Source of the DNA: an uncultured Chromatiaceae bacterium
Lineage (GTDB): Bacteria > Pseudomonadota > Gammaproteobacteria > Enterobacterales > Alteromonadaceae
Reading direction: 5' to 3'
NCBI GenBank assembly: GCA_937978655.1
Contig: CALJUX010000011.1
Coordinates: 1-64,000 of the forward strand
DNA: 64,000 nucleotides
Part shown: piece after piece, positions 7,848 through 18,370 of the stretch
Numbering within the stretch: position 1 is the first letter of the stretch
Layout of the letters: each line of letters opens with the position of its first letter
Notes under the pieces: model-generated
The model's input: only the letters and a program-made list of their open reading frames with translations
The model's database searches: none
Told to the model about the DNA's origin: nothing
Position numbers and translations under genes: made by a program

Positions 7848-8756
7848 AAGTGCTAACATTGATGCGTGTTTTTTGTAACATTTTTGTCGAATACCTTCTT
7901 TTTCAAGCACTGCTCTAATCAAAGGAAATTCCACTCCTTTTAGTTTATATTCCTTTTTGAGGATATGTCGTAGATAGTGATATGCATCCTTACAAGGAGG
8001 ATAATCGAGAGAATCTCTCTTCAATATTCTTTCTATAGCGACGGATTTTACTATGTACTCATAGCCAACCATTTCAATCAATTTTTTATTTATCTCTGAA
8101 GCTAGCCTGTAGCATACATCTGAGTACGTTATGGCGTGATGAGGTCTCAAATCTATCTTATTATTGACATTAATAGCTGGAGGTGGCGAAAGTTGGTTTC
8201 CAGGAATAACTGTGGGCCAGTTTTCAATGGCCTCAAGAAAATCACTTGTAACAGATAGATCAATAAGTTCCTTATTGGCTTTACCCATACGATGAACCAC
8301 GCAGTGCCTTGCGACATTATAGAAGTGATATACGGGTAATAAGTACTCGATTTCTTTAGTATTCCAGCCAAATGCAGAGAATAATTTTAATGCAGTGACA
8401 CCATATGCCGCTGAATCAATCGGCTCTGAATCCTTGAGCTTGTAGTCACTATAAGATCCTGATATTTCATCAAGGAATACTTCAAACGACGAGTAGACCC
8501 TCATTAAGGCCGATTCAGTTAGCTGAAACTTTAGATCTTCGATCTCTCTATGTGGATCAACATAATTTGTAGCTGTCCAACGCTCACCTGCACCTTTGAT
8601 TAATTCAGAAATAAGATCGGACAATTCCTTTGGATCACCTGTACTATCAGACAAGTGATTGAGCGCCACAACAGATAACTTTACATACTTATTAAGATCA
8701 ACATGAAAATCCGAAAAATCTCTCAAATGTCTTGATACAGCTTCTGAAATATCCAT
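7842..8756 (-). CDS. HEPN-like uncharacterised protein, integron cassette
   Basis: The protein has 304 residues. The central helical region has RHCVVHRMG, which fits the R-x4-H catalytic motif of HEPN RNases (RNH-type proteins with an MAE/RiboL-PSP-like context), following FEVFLDEISGSYSDY. This resembles the MAE_28990/RiboL-PSP-HEPN group, but I cannot confirm the family by eye. The gene sits between two attC-like sites. HEPN and PIN proteins are both common RNase effectors, so the array may carry stabilising or defence genes. Confidence 0.7.
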   Translation of the reverse strand: MDISEAVSRHLRDFSDFHVDLNKYVKLSVVALNHLSDSTGDPKELSDLISELIKGAGERWTATNYVDPHREIEDLKFQLTESALMRVYSSFEVFLDEISGSYSDYKLKDSEPIDSAAYGVTALKLFSAFGWNTKEIEYLLPVYHFYNVARHCVVHRMGKANKELIDLSVTSDFLEAIENWPTVIPGNQLSPPPAINVNNKIDLRPHHAITYSDVCYRLASEINKKLIEMVGYEYIVKSVAIERILKRDSLDYPPCKDAYHYLRHILKKEYKLKGVEFPLIRAVLEKEGIRQKCYKKHASMLALA

Positions 8757-8778
8757 TATGTTATTCTGACCTTGTACT

Positions 8779-8858
8779 GCCTAACGTTGAGCGCACGCGC
8801 GCGAACCTTGGTGAGCGTCGCTGCGGCCGCAGGCCGCAAGTGCCGCGACGTGTTAGCC
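8779..8858 (-). other. attC recombination site (best example)
   Basis: On the minus strand it begins GGCTAAC and ends GTTAGGC, 80 bp long. The core palindrome contains CTTGCGGCC/GGCCGCAG and CGTCGCGG/GCGACG. The terminal heptamers fit the attC consensus RYYYAAC / GTTRRRY. It lies just 5' of the HEPN-like cassette. Confidence 0.8.
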
Positions 8859-9480
8859 GAAAGCCCGAACCACGGGAACGCGAATACCCAGACAACGCCG
8901 CACGTGCAAATTTAAAACGAACCCCGCGAACAGCTGACTTTGGCAGCTTGCTGCCAGAAAGCGCTGAGCGGAGCCTGTAAATAATTGGTGAACACCAAAC
9001 TACCAGAAGGGAAACGGAGAAGGAAATTTCCGTTTGCACTTTACCCGAGCAACGAACCGCCCGAACAAAGCCACCTATCCTGGTGTTGGCTGCAAAACTT
9101 ACCGAAAACTTTAAAACCGATTCACGGCTAACATATTAATCAGATGCAAAACGCACGCTTTAAAGCCTGCGCTGTGCCTTTGATATTTTTAACATCAGTT
9201 AACACTAGCGAAAAAAGAGACAGGCCTCAAGCCTTTGCGGGTGCTGCGCTTTTTGTAAAAAGGCGCAAGTGTGTGCGGCGCCTTTGATTTGAGGGAAAGG
9301 TCAGATGGCCTGCAGCCAAAAAACGCTGATGATGCAAATGAACTTGAAAAACGGTCGGGTGACAACGTCGCAGAGGAACATACGGGTCTGTAAGACACTG
9401 CGGGCATTTGACGCCCATCGTGTGACGATTAGCCTGTTGTCGTCAGCCGTGCTGTTTGGGTTTGGTTTTTATTTCGAAGA

Positions 9481-9572
9481 TGTACGGCGGCGCTTCGCTG
9501 GCCGATACCTACAGCTCCTGATCTGTGAGAGAGGAGTGCAAGCGAAGCCCGCTGGGCATGACACGCCGTACA
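9481..9572. repeat. palindromic intergenic repeat, copy 2
   Basis: It has the same TGTACGGCG...CGCCGTACA ends as 1540-1619. A similar interior includes CCGATACCTAC, a pyrimidine/purine hairpin (GCTCCTG.../GAGAGGAG) and GTGCAAGCGA. It is the second member of a palindromic family. Confidence 0.65.
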
Positions 9573-9627
9573 TTAGGTTTAACAGTGCCTGCAATTAGCT
9601 CTGATCGACGATTCATAAGGAACCGTC

Positions 9628-9776
9628 AAAACGGCCGGAGGATTACTTAAGCAGACCGTCAGCCGCAGGGATAGCGGCTGACGAGCCTACAAGTCTGCGA
9701 GACTCGGGAGTATTCACGGCGTGCGTGTGACGCCCATCGTGTGACGACCAATCTTGTGTAATCCTCCGGCCGTTTT
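9628..9776. repeat. MITE-like element with perfect 19-bp terminal inverted repeats
   Basis: Bases 9628-9646 (AAAACGGCCGGAGGATTAC) are the exact reverse complement of 9758-9776. The 149-bp unit also holds an inner 9-bp hairpin (9658-9666 with 9674-9682). No coding capacity and no obvious target duplication are seen. Confidence 0.7.
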
Positions 9777-9796
9777 CTGCGTTGTCTTGGCTATAC

Positions 9797-9822
9797 AAAA
9801 AGCCCGGCAACAATGCCGGGCT
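9797..9822 (-). terminator. Rho-independent terminator of the iolC-iolD-iolA operon
   Basis: On the minus strand an AGCCCGGCA/TGCCGGGCT hairpin with a 4-nt loop (9801-9822) is followed by a run of five T. It sits about 30 bp past the iolA stop. Confidence 0.9.
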
Positions 9823-9850
9823 CTAGCTTTTTCACAACAAGACCAACATC

Positions 9851-11365
<1,515 letters not shown>

Positions 11366-11374
11366 AAAAACGCC

Positions 11375-13237
11375 TTAATAAGGTTGCTGTTGTTGTTGGC
11401 TCTGATAACGGGCGAAGGCTTGTTGCACTTCGTCGCGGCTGGACACGGCCGGAATGGCGACGTCCCACCAGCTGCCGTTGTCGGTACTGACGGCCGGATC
11501 GGTTTTGATTTCAATCAGATAGCTGCGATCGGCGGCGCGGGCGCGGCTGATGGCCTGCTCCAGCTCCGCCACGTTGCCGACCTTTTCACTGAGCGCGCCC
11601 AAAGCGCGGGCATGCAGCGCAAAGTCGATATCCGGTGCGCTGCCTTCGCAGTCGCGCCATAAGTTGTTAAAAGGCGCGCCGCCACAGCCTTGCTGCAGCC
11701 GGTTAATGCAGCCAAAGCCGCGGTTATCCAGCAGCACCACAATAATTTTTTGCCCCAACATTACGCTGCTGGCCAATTCGGAGTTCAGCATCAGATAAGA
11801 GCCGTCACCAACCACGACAAAGACTTCGCGCGAAGGAGCCGCCAGTTTGACGCCAAGGCCACCGGCAATTTCATAACCCATACAGGAGAAGCCGTATTCG
11901 AGGTGATAACTGCCCGGGCCTTCGGCGCGCCAGAGTTTATGCAGCTCGCCCGGCAAACCACCGGCGGCACAAACCACTACATCGCTTGGCTGCGACTGGC
12001 GTTTGATGGCGCCCAGCACTTGGGCGTCCGAAGGTAAACCACTCGCAGGCGGCTGGGTCAGCGCATCATAGGTTTGCTGCCACTGCTGATTAAGCAGTTT
12101 GGCGTGAGCAAGCCAATTGGCGTCGATGGGCGAGGACTCAGGCCAGTTACCGGCCTGCAGCGCTTCATCGAGTTGTTTCAGCACCGTGCGGGCATCACCC
12201 ACCAAAGGCAACGCCTGATGTTTGTGCGCATCAAATGCCGCCACATTAATTTGCAGCAGCGGCTTGCCGGCAAAGCCGGTGCGCGACTGCGTGGTGAAAT
12301 CCTGCAGCCGGCTGCCGACAGCGATAATTAAATCCGCTTCCTGCGAAAGCCTATTGGCTGCCGCCGAGCCGGTGACGCCAATGCCGCCGACCGCGCACGG
12401 ATGTTGCCAGTGCAGGCTGCCTTTACCGGACTGAGTTTCCGCCACCGGCATACCATAACGGGCGGCAAAGTCCGCCAGCTGCGCAGCGCATTGACTGTAC
12501 AGCACGCCGCCACCGGCAATTAACAGTGGCTTTTTTGCCTGACTAAGCAGTTTTAGCGCATCAAAAATCTCGGCCGCATCAGCCGGCTGGCGACGTGGCC
12601 GGTGTGTGGTGGCTACGAAGAAACTTTGAGGATAATCATAGGCTTCCGCCTGCACGTCTTGCGGCAGCGCCAGCGTGACCGGGCCGCAGTTGATTGGGTC
12701 GAGCAGCGTCTGCATCGCGACCGGCAATGAATGGATCAGCTGCTCAGGCCTGTTAATGCGGTCGAAATAACGGCTGACCGGGATAAAACAGTCGCTGGCA
12801 GCGGTATTCGGATTGCCAAAATCTTCGATTTGCTGCAGCACCGGGTCGGGTTTACGGTTGGCAAAATGATCGCCCGGTAACAGCAATACCGGCAGGCGGT
12901 TGGCATGCGCCAGTGCGGCGGCGGTGACCATATTGGTCGCGCCAGGGCCAACAGATGTCGTGCAGGCCATCAGCCGGCGGCGGTCGTTGGCTTTGGCAAA
13001 AGCAATGGCCGCATGTGCCATGCCTTGTTCGTTGTGAGCGCGTAGCGTCGGCAGTGTGTCGCGCACCTGATACAGCGCTTCGCCGATCCCGGCTACATTA
13101 CCGTGACCAAAAATGGCAAATACACCGGCGAACAGCGGTTCAACACGGCCGTCGTCCTGCTGGATAAACTGGTTGCTTAAGAACTTCACCAGCGCCTGCG
13201 CCATGGTCAGTCGGATGGTGCGGTTAGGGTTTTTCAT
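11375..13237 (-). CDS. iolD: 3D-(3,5/4)-trihydroxycyclohexane-1,2-dione hydrolase
   Basis: The protein has 620 residues with the layout of thiamine-diphosphate enzymes. The N-terminal domain has GVFAIFGHGNVAGIGEAL and the Glu-containing HNEQGMAHAAIAFAK. The C-terminal ThDP motif is GDGSYLMLNSELASS...LLDNRGFGCIN. IolD opens the ring of the diketone made by IolE during myo-inositol catabolism, giving 5-deoxy-glucuronate. The start overlaps the iolC stop by 4 bp (ATGA), so the two are translationally coupled. Confidence 0.95.
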   Translation of the reverse strand: MKNPNRTIRLTMAQALVKFLSNQFIQQDDGRVEPLFAGVFAIFGHGNVAGIGEALYQVRDTLPTLRAHNEQGMAHAAIAFAKANDRRRLMACTTSVGPGATNMVTAAALAHANRLPVLLLPGDHFANRKPDPVLQQIEDFGNPNTAASDCFIPVSRYFDRINRPEQLIHSLPVAMQTLLDPINCGPVTLALPQDVQAEAYDYPQSFFVATTHRPRRQPADAAEIFDALKLLSQAKKPLLIAGGGVLYSQCAAQLADFAARYGMPVAETQSGKGSLHWQHPCAVGGIGVTGSAAANRLSQEADLIIAVGSRLQDFTTQSRTGFAGKPLLQINVAAFDAHKHQALPLVGDARTVLKQLDEALQAGNWPESSPIDANWLAHAKLLNQQWQQTYDALTQPPASGLPSDAQVLGAIKRQSQPSDVVVCAAGGLPGELHKLWRAEGPGSYHLEYGFSCMGYEIAGGLGVKLAAPSREVFVVVGDGSYLMLNSELASSVMLGQKIIVVLLDNRGFGCINRLQQGCGGAPFNNLWRDCEGSAPDIDFALHARALGALSEKVGNVAELEQAISRARAADRSYLIEIKTDPAVSTDNGSWWDVAIPAVSSRDEVQQAFARYQSQQQQQPY

Positions 13238-15219
13238 ACCGATGCTCCTGTTGCGTTGTGACCTGCTGCCTGATGGCGCGCCAGCCAGGCTTCAGTCAGT
13301 TGGCGATAGTTGGCGCGGATCTGTGTCTGTAACTGAGCATCGTCAATCTCGCCGCTTAACCAGGCTTTGGCCGGCGCACCAAAAATGGTGCGACCGATGG
13401 CAAAACCACGGCAAATCGGGAAGTTGGCGCTGCTGGCAAAGGCTGCGCACAAATCGGCCAGAGGCGCGTCGAGACCTAACAAAATGACCCCGCGACAATG
13501 CGGCGCTTCGCGCTCGATTAAAGCGCTGACCGCCTGCCAGCCAGCTGTGGTTTGCGGCGGTAACTTCCACCAGTCCGGCCGCACGCCCAGCTGATAAATC
13601 TGTGCCATGGCGTTACAAACGGTTAAATCGTCGGCCGGCAGATCTTTCGGTGGGATCACTTCGAGCAATAATTCGTGGCCGGACAGGGCACAGGCCTGAG
13701 ATAACTCCTGAATTTGCCGGGCCTGTTGCTGCCACAAAGCGATCTCATCGCTTGGATGCATAAACACCAGACATTTCACCGTATGGCTGCGCGGCCAGCT
13801 AACCAGGCGTGAACCGATAGAACGGCCACCTTCCAGTTCCAGCGGGCGTGAGCCCGGCACTTCCACCGGCCGGCCAATCCACCAGCGGCCGGTTTGATCC
13901 TCAGTAAAAAGCCCGGTCACGTCATTCAGCGCGTCCTGGCCAAAAGTGTCGTCAATCAGCACACCCGGCGCATAACCTTTAGCACTCAGCTGCAGCGCTG
14001 CCACCTCGGCCTGCGCGGCTTGTAAGATCAGCTGTTTCAGTTTGGGCAGCTGTGCTGTGCTGGCGAATGTGGCTTCGCACATCTCAATAAATTGCTTGCG
14101 ATGGTCAAACGCCAGAATACACAGCTCAGGCCACTGCGTAGGCTGGCGTGTGGTGACGCGGTGCAGGTAATTCAGTTCGCTGTCGATATCCGGTCTTTTA
14201 ATCTCGTGCTGGCGGGCGATGTAATAATCCAGCTCTTCCGGCGTCGGAATGGCCGGCGCACAGCCGTGGCGCGACACCACTAAAGCGCCGCAGGCATTGG
14301 CGTAGGTGCAGGCCTTGTCAAAAGATTCGCCGCGCAACCAGCCGCGCAGGAAACCGGCCATAAAGGCGTCGCCGGCACCTAACACGTTCAGCACTTCAAC
14401 CCGCACGCCAGCGGCAAAAAAAGCGTCGTCGAGGCTATCCGGAATAGCGCCGTCAAAAATGCTGCAGCCGTCGGCGCCGCGTTTGAGCACAATCACGGCG
14501 TCGGTCAGCCGGCGCAAGGTTTTCAGGCAGGCGATAGTGTCGGTGCTGCCACCTGCGATATGCACTTCCTCTTCAGTGCCGACAATCAAATCACACAAAG
14601 GCACAATTGACTGCAAATGCGCGCTGACACTGTCGTTGCTGACAAAACGGTTGTCGCCTTCGCCGGGCCGGGTTAAACCCCACAGCACCGGGCGGTAGTC
14701 GATATCCAGAATCACTTTGGTGTTGTTGGCGCGGGCATAACCAATGGCGGTGCGGGCGACATGGTCAACATGGGCAGTAGAAAAGTGCGTGCCGGTGATA
14801 AGCAGCGCTTTGCTTGACGCAATGTAAGCCTCGTCAAAGTCGCTGACATCGACCGCCATATCAGCGCAATCGGCGCGGTAAAACAGCAGCGGAAATTGCT
14901 GTTTGCTTTTAATTGATAAAATCGCCAGTGCTGTCAGCCGATCAGGATCAGTCACCACATGGCTGACGTCACAGCCGGCGCTTTGTAATTCCTGACGGAT
15001 AAACTGGCCAAACTGCTCGTCGCCGACCCGCGTCAGCATTGATGCTTTGAGGCCAAGCCGCGCTGCACCAAAAGCGATATTGCAGGACGAACCGCCGAGT
15101 GATTTGGCGAAAGAGCTGATGTCCTGCAGCCGGTCGCCAATCTGCTGGCCGTACAAATCGACCGAGGCACGGCCTAAGCAAATCACGTCGAGCTTTTTGT
15201 CTGAAACTAGTGCTGTCAC
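13234..15219 (-). CDS. iolC: 5-dehydro-2-deoxygluconokinase fused to DUF2090 domain
   Basis: The protein has 661 residues and a GTG start at 15217-15219 with AGGAG upstream. Residues 1 to about 330 are a PfkB sugar kinase (LGRASVDLYGQQIGDRL at the start; the ATP/catalytic motif VLGAGDAFMAGFLRGW near 280). Residues about 350-650 are the DUF2090 aldolase-like domain (LAFDHRKQF near its start). The kinase phosphorylates 5-dehydro-2-deoxygluconate. The C-domain is thought to supply the IolJ-like aldolase step, cleaving to dihydroxyacetone phosphate and malonate semialdehyde. The fusion is usual in proteobacteria. It is first gene of the operon. Confidence 0.94.
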   Translation of the reverse strand: MTALVSDKKLDVICLGRASVDLYGQQIGDRLQDISSFAKSLGGSSCNIAFGAARLGLKASMLTRVGDEQFGQFIRQELQSAGCDVSHVVTDPDRLTALAILSIKSKQQFPLLFYRADCADMAVDVSDFDEAYIASSKALLITGTHFSTAHVDHVARTAIGYARANNTKVILDIDYRPVLWGLTRPGEGDNRFVSNDSVSAHLQSIVPLCDLIVGTEEEVHIAGGSTDTIACLKTLRRLTDAVIVLKRGADGCSIFDGAIPDSLDDAFFAAGVRVEVLNVLGAGDAFMAGFLRGWLRGESFDKACTYANACGALVVSRHGCAPAIPTPEELDYYIARQHEIKRPDIDSELNYLHRVTTRQPTQWPELCILAFDHRKQFIEMCEATFASTAQLPKLKQLILQAAQAEVAALQLSAKGYAPGVLIDDTFGQDALNDVTGLFTEDQTGRWWIGRPVEVPGSRPLELEGGRSIGSRLVSWPRSHTVKCLVFMHPSDEIALWQQQARQIQELSQACALSGHELLLEVIPPKDLPADDLTVCNAMAQIYQLGVRPDWWKLPPQTTAGWQAVSALIEREAPHCRGVILLGLDAPLADLCAAFASSANFPICRGFAIGRTIFGAPAKAWLSGEIDDAQLQTQIRANYRQLTEAWLARHQAAGHNATGASV

Positions 15220-15318
15220 CCGCTGACTCCTGCTGTAAAAAGCTGTTTTAACCGCATCTGCTACCGGTGGCCAATTATCAAAAGCACGCTGGCAGCGTTG
15301 TTAAAATTTTCGTCAGAT

Positions 15319-15334
15319 TAGAATGAAAATTCTA
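15319..15334. promoter_or_regulatory. possible RpiR/IolR-type operator
   Basis: TAGAAT-GAAA-ATTCTA is a perfect 6-bp inverted repeat with a 4-bp spacer. It lies in the divergent gap between iolC and the RpiR-type regulator. RpiR-family IolR proteins bind GAA/TTC-type palindromes in such gaps. The assignment rests on position and symmetry only. Confidence 0.45.
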
Positions 15335-15414
15335 TTAGATCAACTATTGGAATAAATATTTTATTGAGTTAGACTCCAGAACATCACAGTCAGCCGATTG
15401 GTTTTTTTCGCAAT

Positions 15415-16338
15415 ATGGCCACAGCCCCAAGCACAACGAACACTCAGCTAACCGCTACGCAGCCAGCCGCTACTCAGGCTGAGCTGGAACAGCAGATCAG
15501 TAGCCGTTTCAACAGCCTGAGCGACCGGCTGCAGGTCATTGGCCGCTATTTACTCGACCAGCCACAAGCCGTCGCACTGGGCACTGCGGCGTCTGTTGCG
15601 CAGGCCGCTGGTGTGCACGCCTCGGCACTGGTGCGTTTTGCCAATGCTTTTGGCTTTACCGGTTTTTCTGAGCTGCAACAGCTGTACAAAACCCAGCTGC
15701 TGCAAAACCAGCCGGATTATCAGCAGCGTATTGCCGCAGTGCAGCAAGACCATTCAGTGCCCGCTGACAGCGCCGGCCTGAATTACCTGCAACAAATCAG
15801 CAGCGCCAATCAGCAGGCGCTGAATCAACTGTGCCAAAGCATTGATGCCACAGCCTTATCTGCTGCCACCAGCCTGCTGGCGAAAGCCAGGCTTATACAT
15901 TTACAAGGCGCGCGCCGGGCTTTTCCGGTCGTTAGCTACGCCAGTTATCTGCTGGGTAACACTGGCCTTGCCGTGCATTTATTTGACGGCACCGGTTATA
16001 TGCAGCAGTCGGCGCTGAATCTGCTCGGCGCCGACGATGTGCTGCTCGCAGTCAGCTTTGCGCCTTATGCCGCCGAGACCCAAACCGTGGTGCAACGCGC
16101 CAAAGCAGTTGGTTGTAAAGTGCTGCTTATTACCGACAGCCGCGTCAGCCCGCTGTATCAGCTGGCCGACCATACGCTGTTGGTGCGCGAAGCCGAGTTA
16201 CACGCCTTTCGTTCGTTAGGCGCCAGTATGAGCCTGGTGCAGGCGCTGGTGCTGGGCTTGATCCACGATCATTTAGGGCATGATCACTTGGGCCACGATC
16301 AAGCTCAAACAGCCAAACCGGAGCAACCCAATGTCTGA
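15415..16338 (+). CDS. RpiR/MurR-family transcriptional regulator (IolR-type)
   Basis: The protein has 307 residues. The N-terminal HTH_6 domain is at about 25-100 (SVAQAAGVHASALVRFANAFGFTGFSELQ). A SIS sugar-phosphate-binding domain follows at about 130-270 (LIHLQGARRAFPVVSYASYLL...LLAVSFAPYAAETQTVV...ITDSRVSPLYQLAD). It is divergent from iolC and overlaps iolB by 8 bp, so it very probably senses an inositol breakdown intermediate. The tail carries a tandem duplication, DHLGHDHLGHD (nt 16264-16302), which is His-rich and unusual. Confidence 0.9.
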   Translation: MATAPSTTNTQLTATQPAATQAELEQQISSRFNSLSDRLQVIGRYLLDQPQAVALGTAASVAQAAGVHASALVRFANAFGFTGFSELQQLYKTQLLQNQPDYQQRIAAVQQDHSVPADSAGLNYLQQISSANQQALNQLCQSIDATALSAATSLLAKARLIHLQGARRAFPVVSYASYLLGNTGLAVHLFDGTGYMQQSALNLLGADDVLLAVSFAPYAAETQTVVQRAKAVGCKVLLITDSRVSPLYQLADHTLLVREAELHAFRSLGASMSLVQALVLGLIHDHLGHDHLGHDQAQTAKPEQPNV

Positions 16339-17152
16339 TGCAACGACTTCATTACACCGCAAACCCGGCACGCCAGATGCCGAAGGTTTTATCCAACGGG
16401 TCACGCCGCAAAACGCCGGCTGGCAATATGTTGGTTTTGAAGCGGCGCTGCTCAAAGCTGGCGCAACGCTGCAAGCCGACAGTGGCGCGGACACCGAGCT
16501 GTGTCTGGTGATTTTAAGTGGCATCGTCAGCCTTAACTGCGCAGGTCAGCACTTTCCACAAGTCGGCAAGCGTATGTCAGTATTTGACGGTACTGCGCCT
16601 TATGCGCTTTATGTGCCGGCTGGCCTTCAGGTGCAGATTTCTGCCGATACCGATGCCGAAATCGCTTTTTGCCGCGCCCCGGCATCCGGCAACCAATATC
16701 CGCTGCGGCTAATCAAACCCGAAGATTGCACCCGCGAAACCCGCGGGCAGGGCACTAATACCCGGCTGGTGTGTAATATTTTGCTCGGTAACTTGCCGGC
16801 AGAGCGCCTGCTTATCACTGAAGTCATCACGCCGCCGGGCCACTGGTCAAGCTACCCACCGCATAAACACGACGCCGACATGCTGCCGGTCGAAAGCGCG
16901 CTGGAAGAAACCTACTATCACAAACTCAATCCGCAGCAAGGCTTTGCATTTCAGCGCGTTTATACCGATGACCGCAGTTTGGATGAAACCATTTGTGTTG
17001 AACACAACAGCCTGGTGCTGGTACCGCGCGGTTATCATCCGGTCGGCGCGCCGCACGGTTACGAGCTGTATTACCTTAATGTGATGGCAGGCCCAACCCG
17101 GCAGTGGGTGTTTAAAAACGACCCGCAGCACGAATGGATCATCAAAAAATGA
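16331..17152 (+). CDS. iolB: 5-deoxy-glucuronate isomerase
   Basis: The protein has 273 residues from the ATG at 16331, within the end of the preceding gene (8-bp overlap). An earlier in-frame ATG at 16280 is less likely. It has the double cupin fold of IolB, with the metal-binding pattern PPGHWSSYPPHKHD...LEETYYHKLNPQQGFAFQRVYTDD and a later RGYHPVGAPHGYELYYLNVMAG. It converts 5-deoxy-D-glucuronate to 5-dehydro-2-deoxygluconate, the IolC substrate. It is transcribed with the RpiR-type regulator, opposite to iolCDA. Confidence 0.96.
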   Translation: MSDATTSLHRKPGTPDAEGFIQRVTPQNAGWQYVGFEAALLKAGATLQADSGADTELCLVILSGIVSLNCAGQHFPQVGKRMSVFDGTAPYALYVPAGLQVQISADTDAEIAFCRAPASGNQYPLRLIKPEDCTRETRGQGTNTRLVCNILLGNLPAERLLITEVITPPGHWSSYPPHKHDADMLPVESALEETYYHKLNPQQGFAFQRVYTDDRSLDETICVEHNSLVLVPRGYHPVGAPHGYELYYLNVMAGPTRQWVFKNDPQHEWIIKK

Positions 17153-17184
17153 TCGCCGCCGCCGGTTTGCTACATGCTGTTTTG

Positions 17185-18213
17185 TCAGTGCCGGCCTGGC
17201 TCACGAGCCGAGTCGCGCACGATGAGCTCGCAGGTGAGCAGGTCAGCTTCAGGGTTTTTCGGGCTTTCATCGGTCAGGCCCTGCAGTTTGCGAATCAGTT
17301 TGTACGCCGCGCGATAACCAATAGCGGTAATGGGCTGGCGCATCGTTGTCAGATTCGGCCAGACCTTGGTCGAGAGTGCGATATCGTCGATGCCAACCAC
17401 CGAAATATCGTCCGGCACTTTGAGGCCCCGGCTGTGCGCACTATAGAGCACACCAACCGCCATTTCGTCGTTCGATGCCAGAATAGCAGTGGGGCGCGGC
17501 GTTTTGTTCAACAGCACAGCGGCCGCATCAACACCCGACTGAAAAGTGTAATAACCCTGCACCAGCAGTTTTTCCGGAAAGGCCAGGCCGGCTTCGGCAT
17601 AAGCCTGGCGAAAGCCGGCTTCGCAGCGCTGGCTGGAGCCCTGGTCCGGGTGACCGAGCACAAAACCAATATCTTTATGTTTAAGCCTGAGCAAATAGCG
17701 CGTCAGTTCATAAGCCGCTTGTTGGTTATCAAAACCAACACTGTCGCCAAGCGCAGCGTCGGGCGCACCGATGCGCACATAAGCGACCTTGCGGCGATTG
17801 AGCATGTCGAGCAGTTCTTTTTTGTCACTGAGCGGTGGCACCAAAATCAGGCCATCGGCCAGGGTGTTGTCGATAAAGCCTTCAATTTCCGCCACCAGAC
17901 CGGGCGAGCGGTAGCTGCAGTCGTACAAAAACAGCCCCATATTCGATTCGCTGCAATATTGCAGCACGCCTTTTTGCAGTTTTTGCAGATAACCGGGGCT
18001 GGGGTTGTCGGCCAACAGCGCAATAAACAACGAGCGGTTTTTCGCCAGCGCCATGCCAAGCGGATTGCGTTTAAAACCGGTGGCCTGAATGACCGCCATC
18101 ACTTTATCGCGGGTTTCCACCGACACATTGGCTTCATTGTTAATGACGCGCGACACAGTTTTTTTCGATACACCGGCCTCACGGGCCACATCGTTAATGG
18201 TGACAGCAGACAT
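17185..18213 (-). CDS. LacI-family transcriptional repressor
   Basis: The protein has 342 residues. The N-terminal helix-turn-helix plus hinge is TINDVAREAGVSKKTVSRVIN, and a periplasmic-binding-like sensor domain follows. Two identical palindromes, TTGACACCGGTGTCAA, lie at 18371-18386 and 22625-22640. Both have the central CG and half-site form of LacI operators and are the likely targets. The gene is divergent from the MDH-fragment/ThuA operon and convergent with iolB. The effector is probably a sugar taken up by the ABC system at 22927-27269. Confidence 0.92.
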   Translation of the reverse strand: MSAVTINDVAREAGVSKKTVSRVINNEANVSVETRDKVMAVIQATGFKRNPLGMALAKNRSLFIALLADNPSPGYLQKLQKGVLQYCSESNMGLFLYDCSYRSPGLVAEIEGFIDNTLADGLILVPPLSDKKELLDMLNRRKVAYVRIGAPDAALGDSVGFDNQQAAYELTRYLLRLKHKDIGFVLGHPDQGSSQRCEAGFRQAYAEAGLAFPEKLLVQGYYTFQSGVDAAAVLLNKTPRPTAILASNDEMAVGVLYSAHSRGLKVPDDISVVGIDDIALSTKVWPNLTTMRQPITAIGYRAAYKLIRKLQGLTDESPKNPEADLLTCELIVRDSAREPGRH

Positions 18214-18370
18214 AACAGCAACAACCTCCGTTTAGCTGCCGGATAGCAGCGAATACCCTGCGCGTCTGCGGCAATAGCTGCAGAAAAGGGCAAAAAAAGC
18301 CGACCTCAGGCGGTAGCAAGTGGTCAAAAATGGCCAAAAGTGCGCAGGAAAAAGTCAGGTATAAAGCATA

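Larger units (their letters stand above)
8859..9796. other. gene-poor stretch: ORF-less cassette, then palindromic elements
   Basis: From 8859 to 9132 lies what looks like a cassette without a convincing gene. It is bounded by attC at 8779-8858 and a second GTTAGCC heptamer at 9126-9132 (minus strand). A 92-codon frame at 8761-9039 runs straight through the attC and is doubtful. From 9133 onward there are repeats: a 20-bp direct repeat (9409-9428 and 9728-9747), the palindrome 9481-9572 and the inverted-repeat element 9628-9776. No protein gene is supported. Confidence 0.6.

Noticed and set aside
8761..9039. 92-residue membrane-like protein on the minus strand
   Set aside because: The frame runs through the whole attC palindrome and ends next to the following gene. 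Composition is Arg/Ser-rich over the palindrome, so it is doubtful as a gene.
9305..9598. 97-codon open frame
   Set aside because: It lies across direct and palindromic repeats, lacks a ribosome site and resembles no protein.
17134..18246. 370-codon open frame on the plus strand
   Set aside because: It is the exact antisense of the LacI-family gene, has no family similarity, and arises from codon bias in the real gene.
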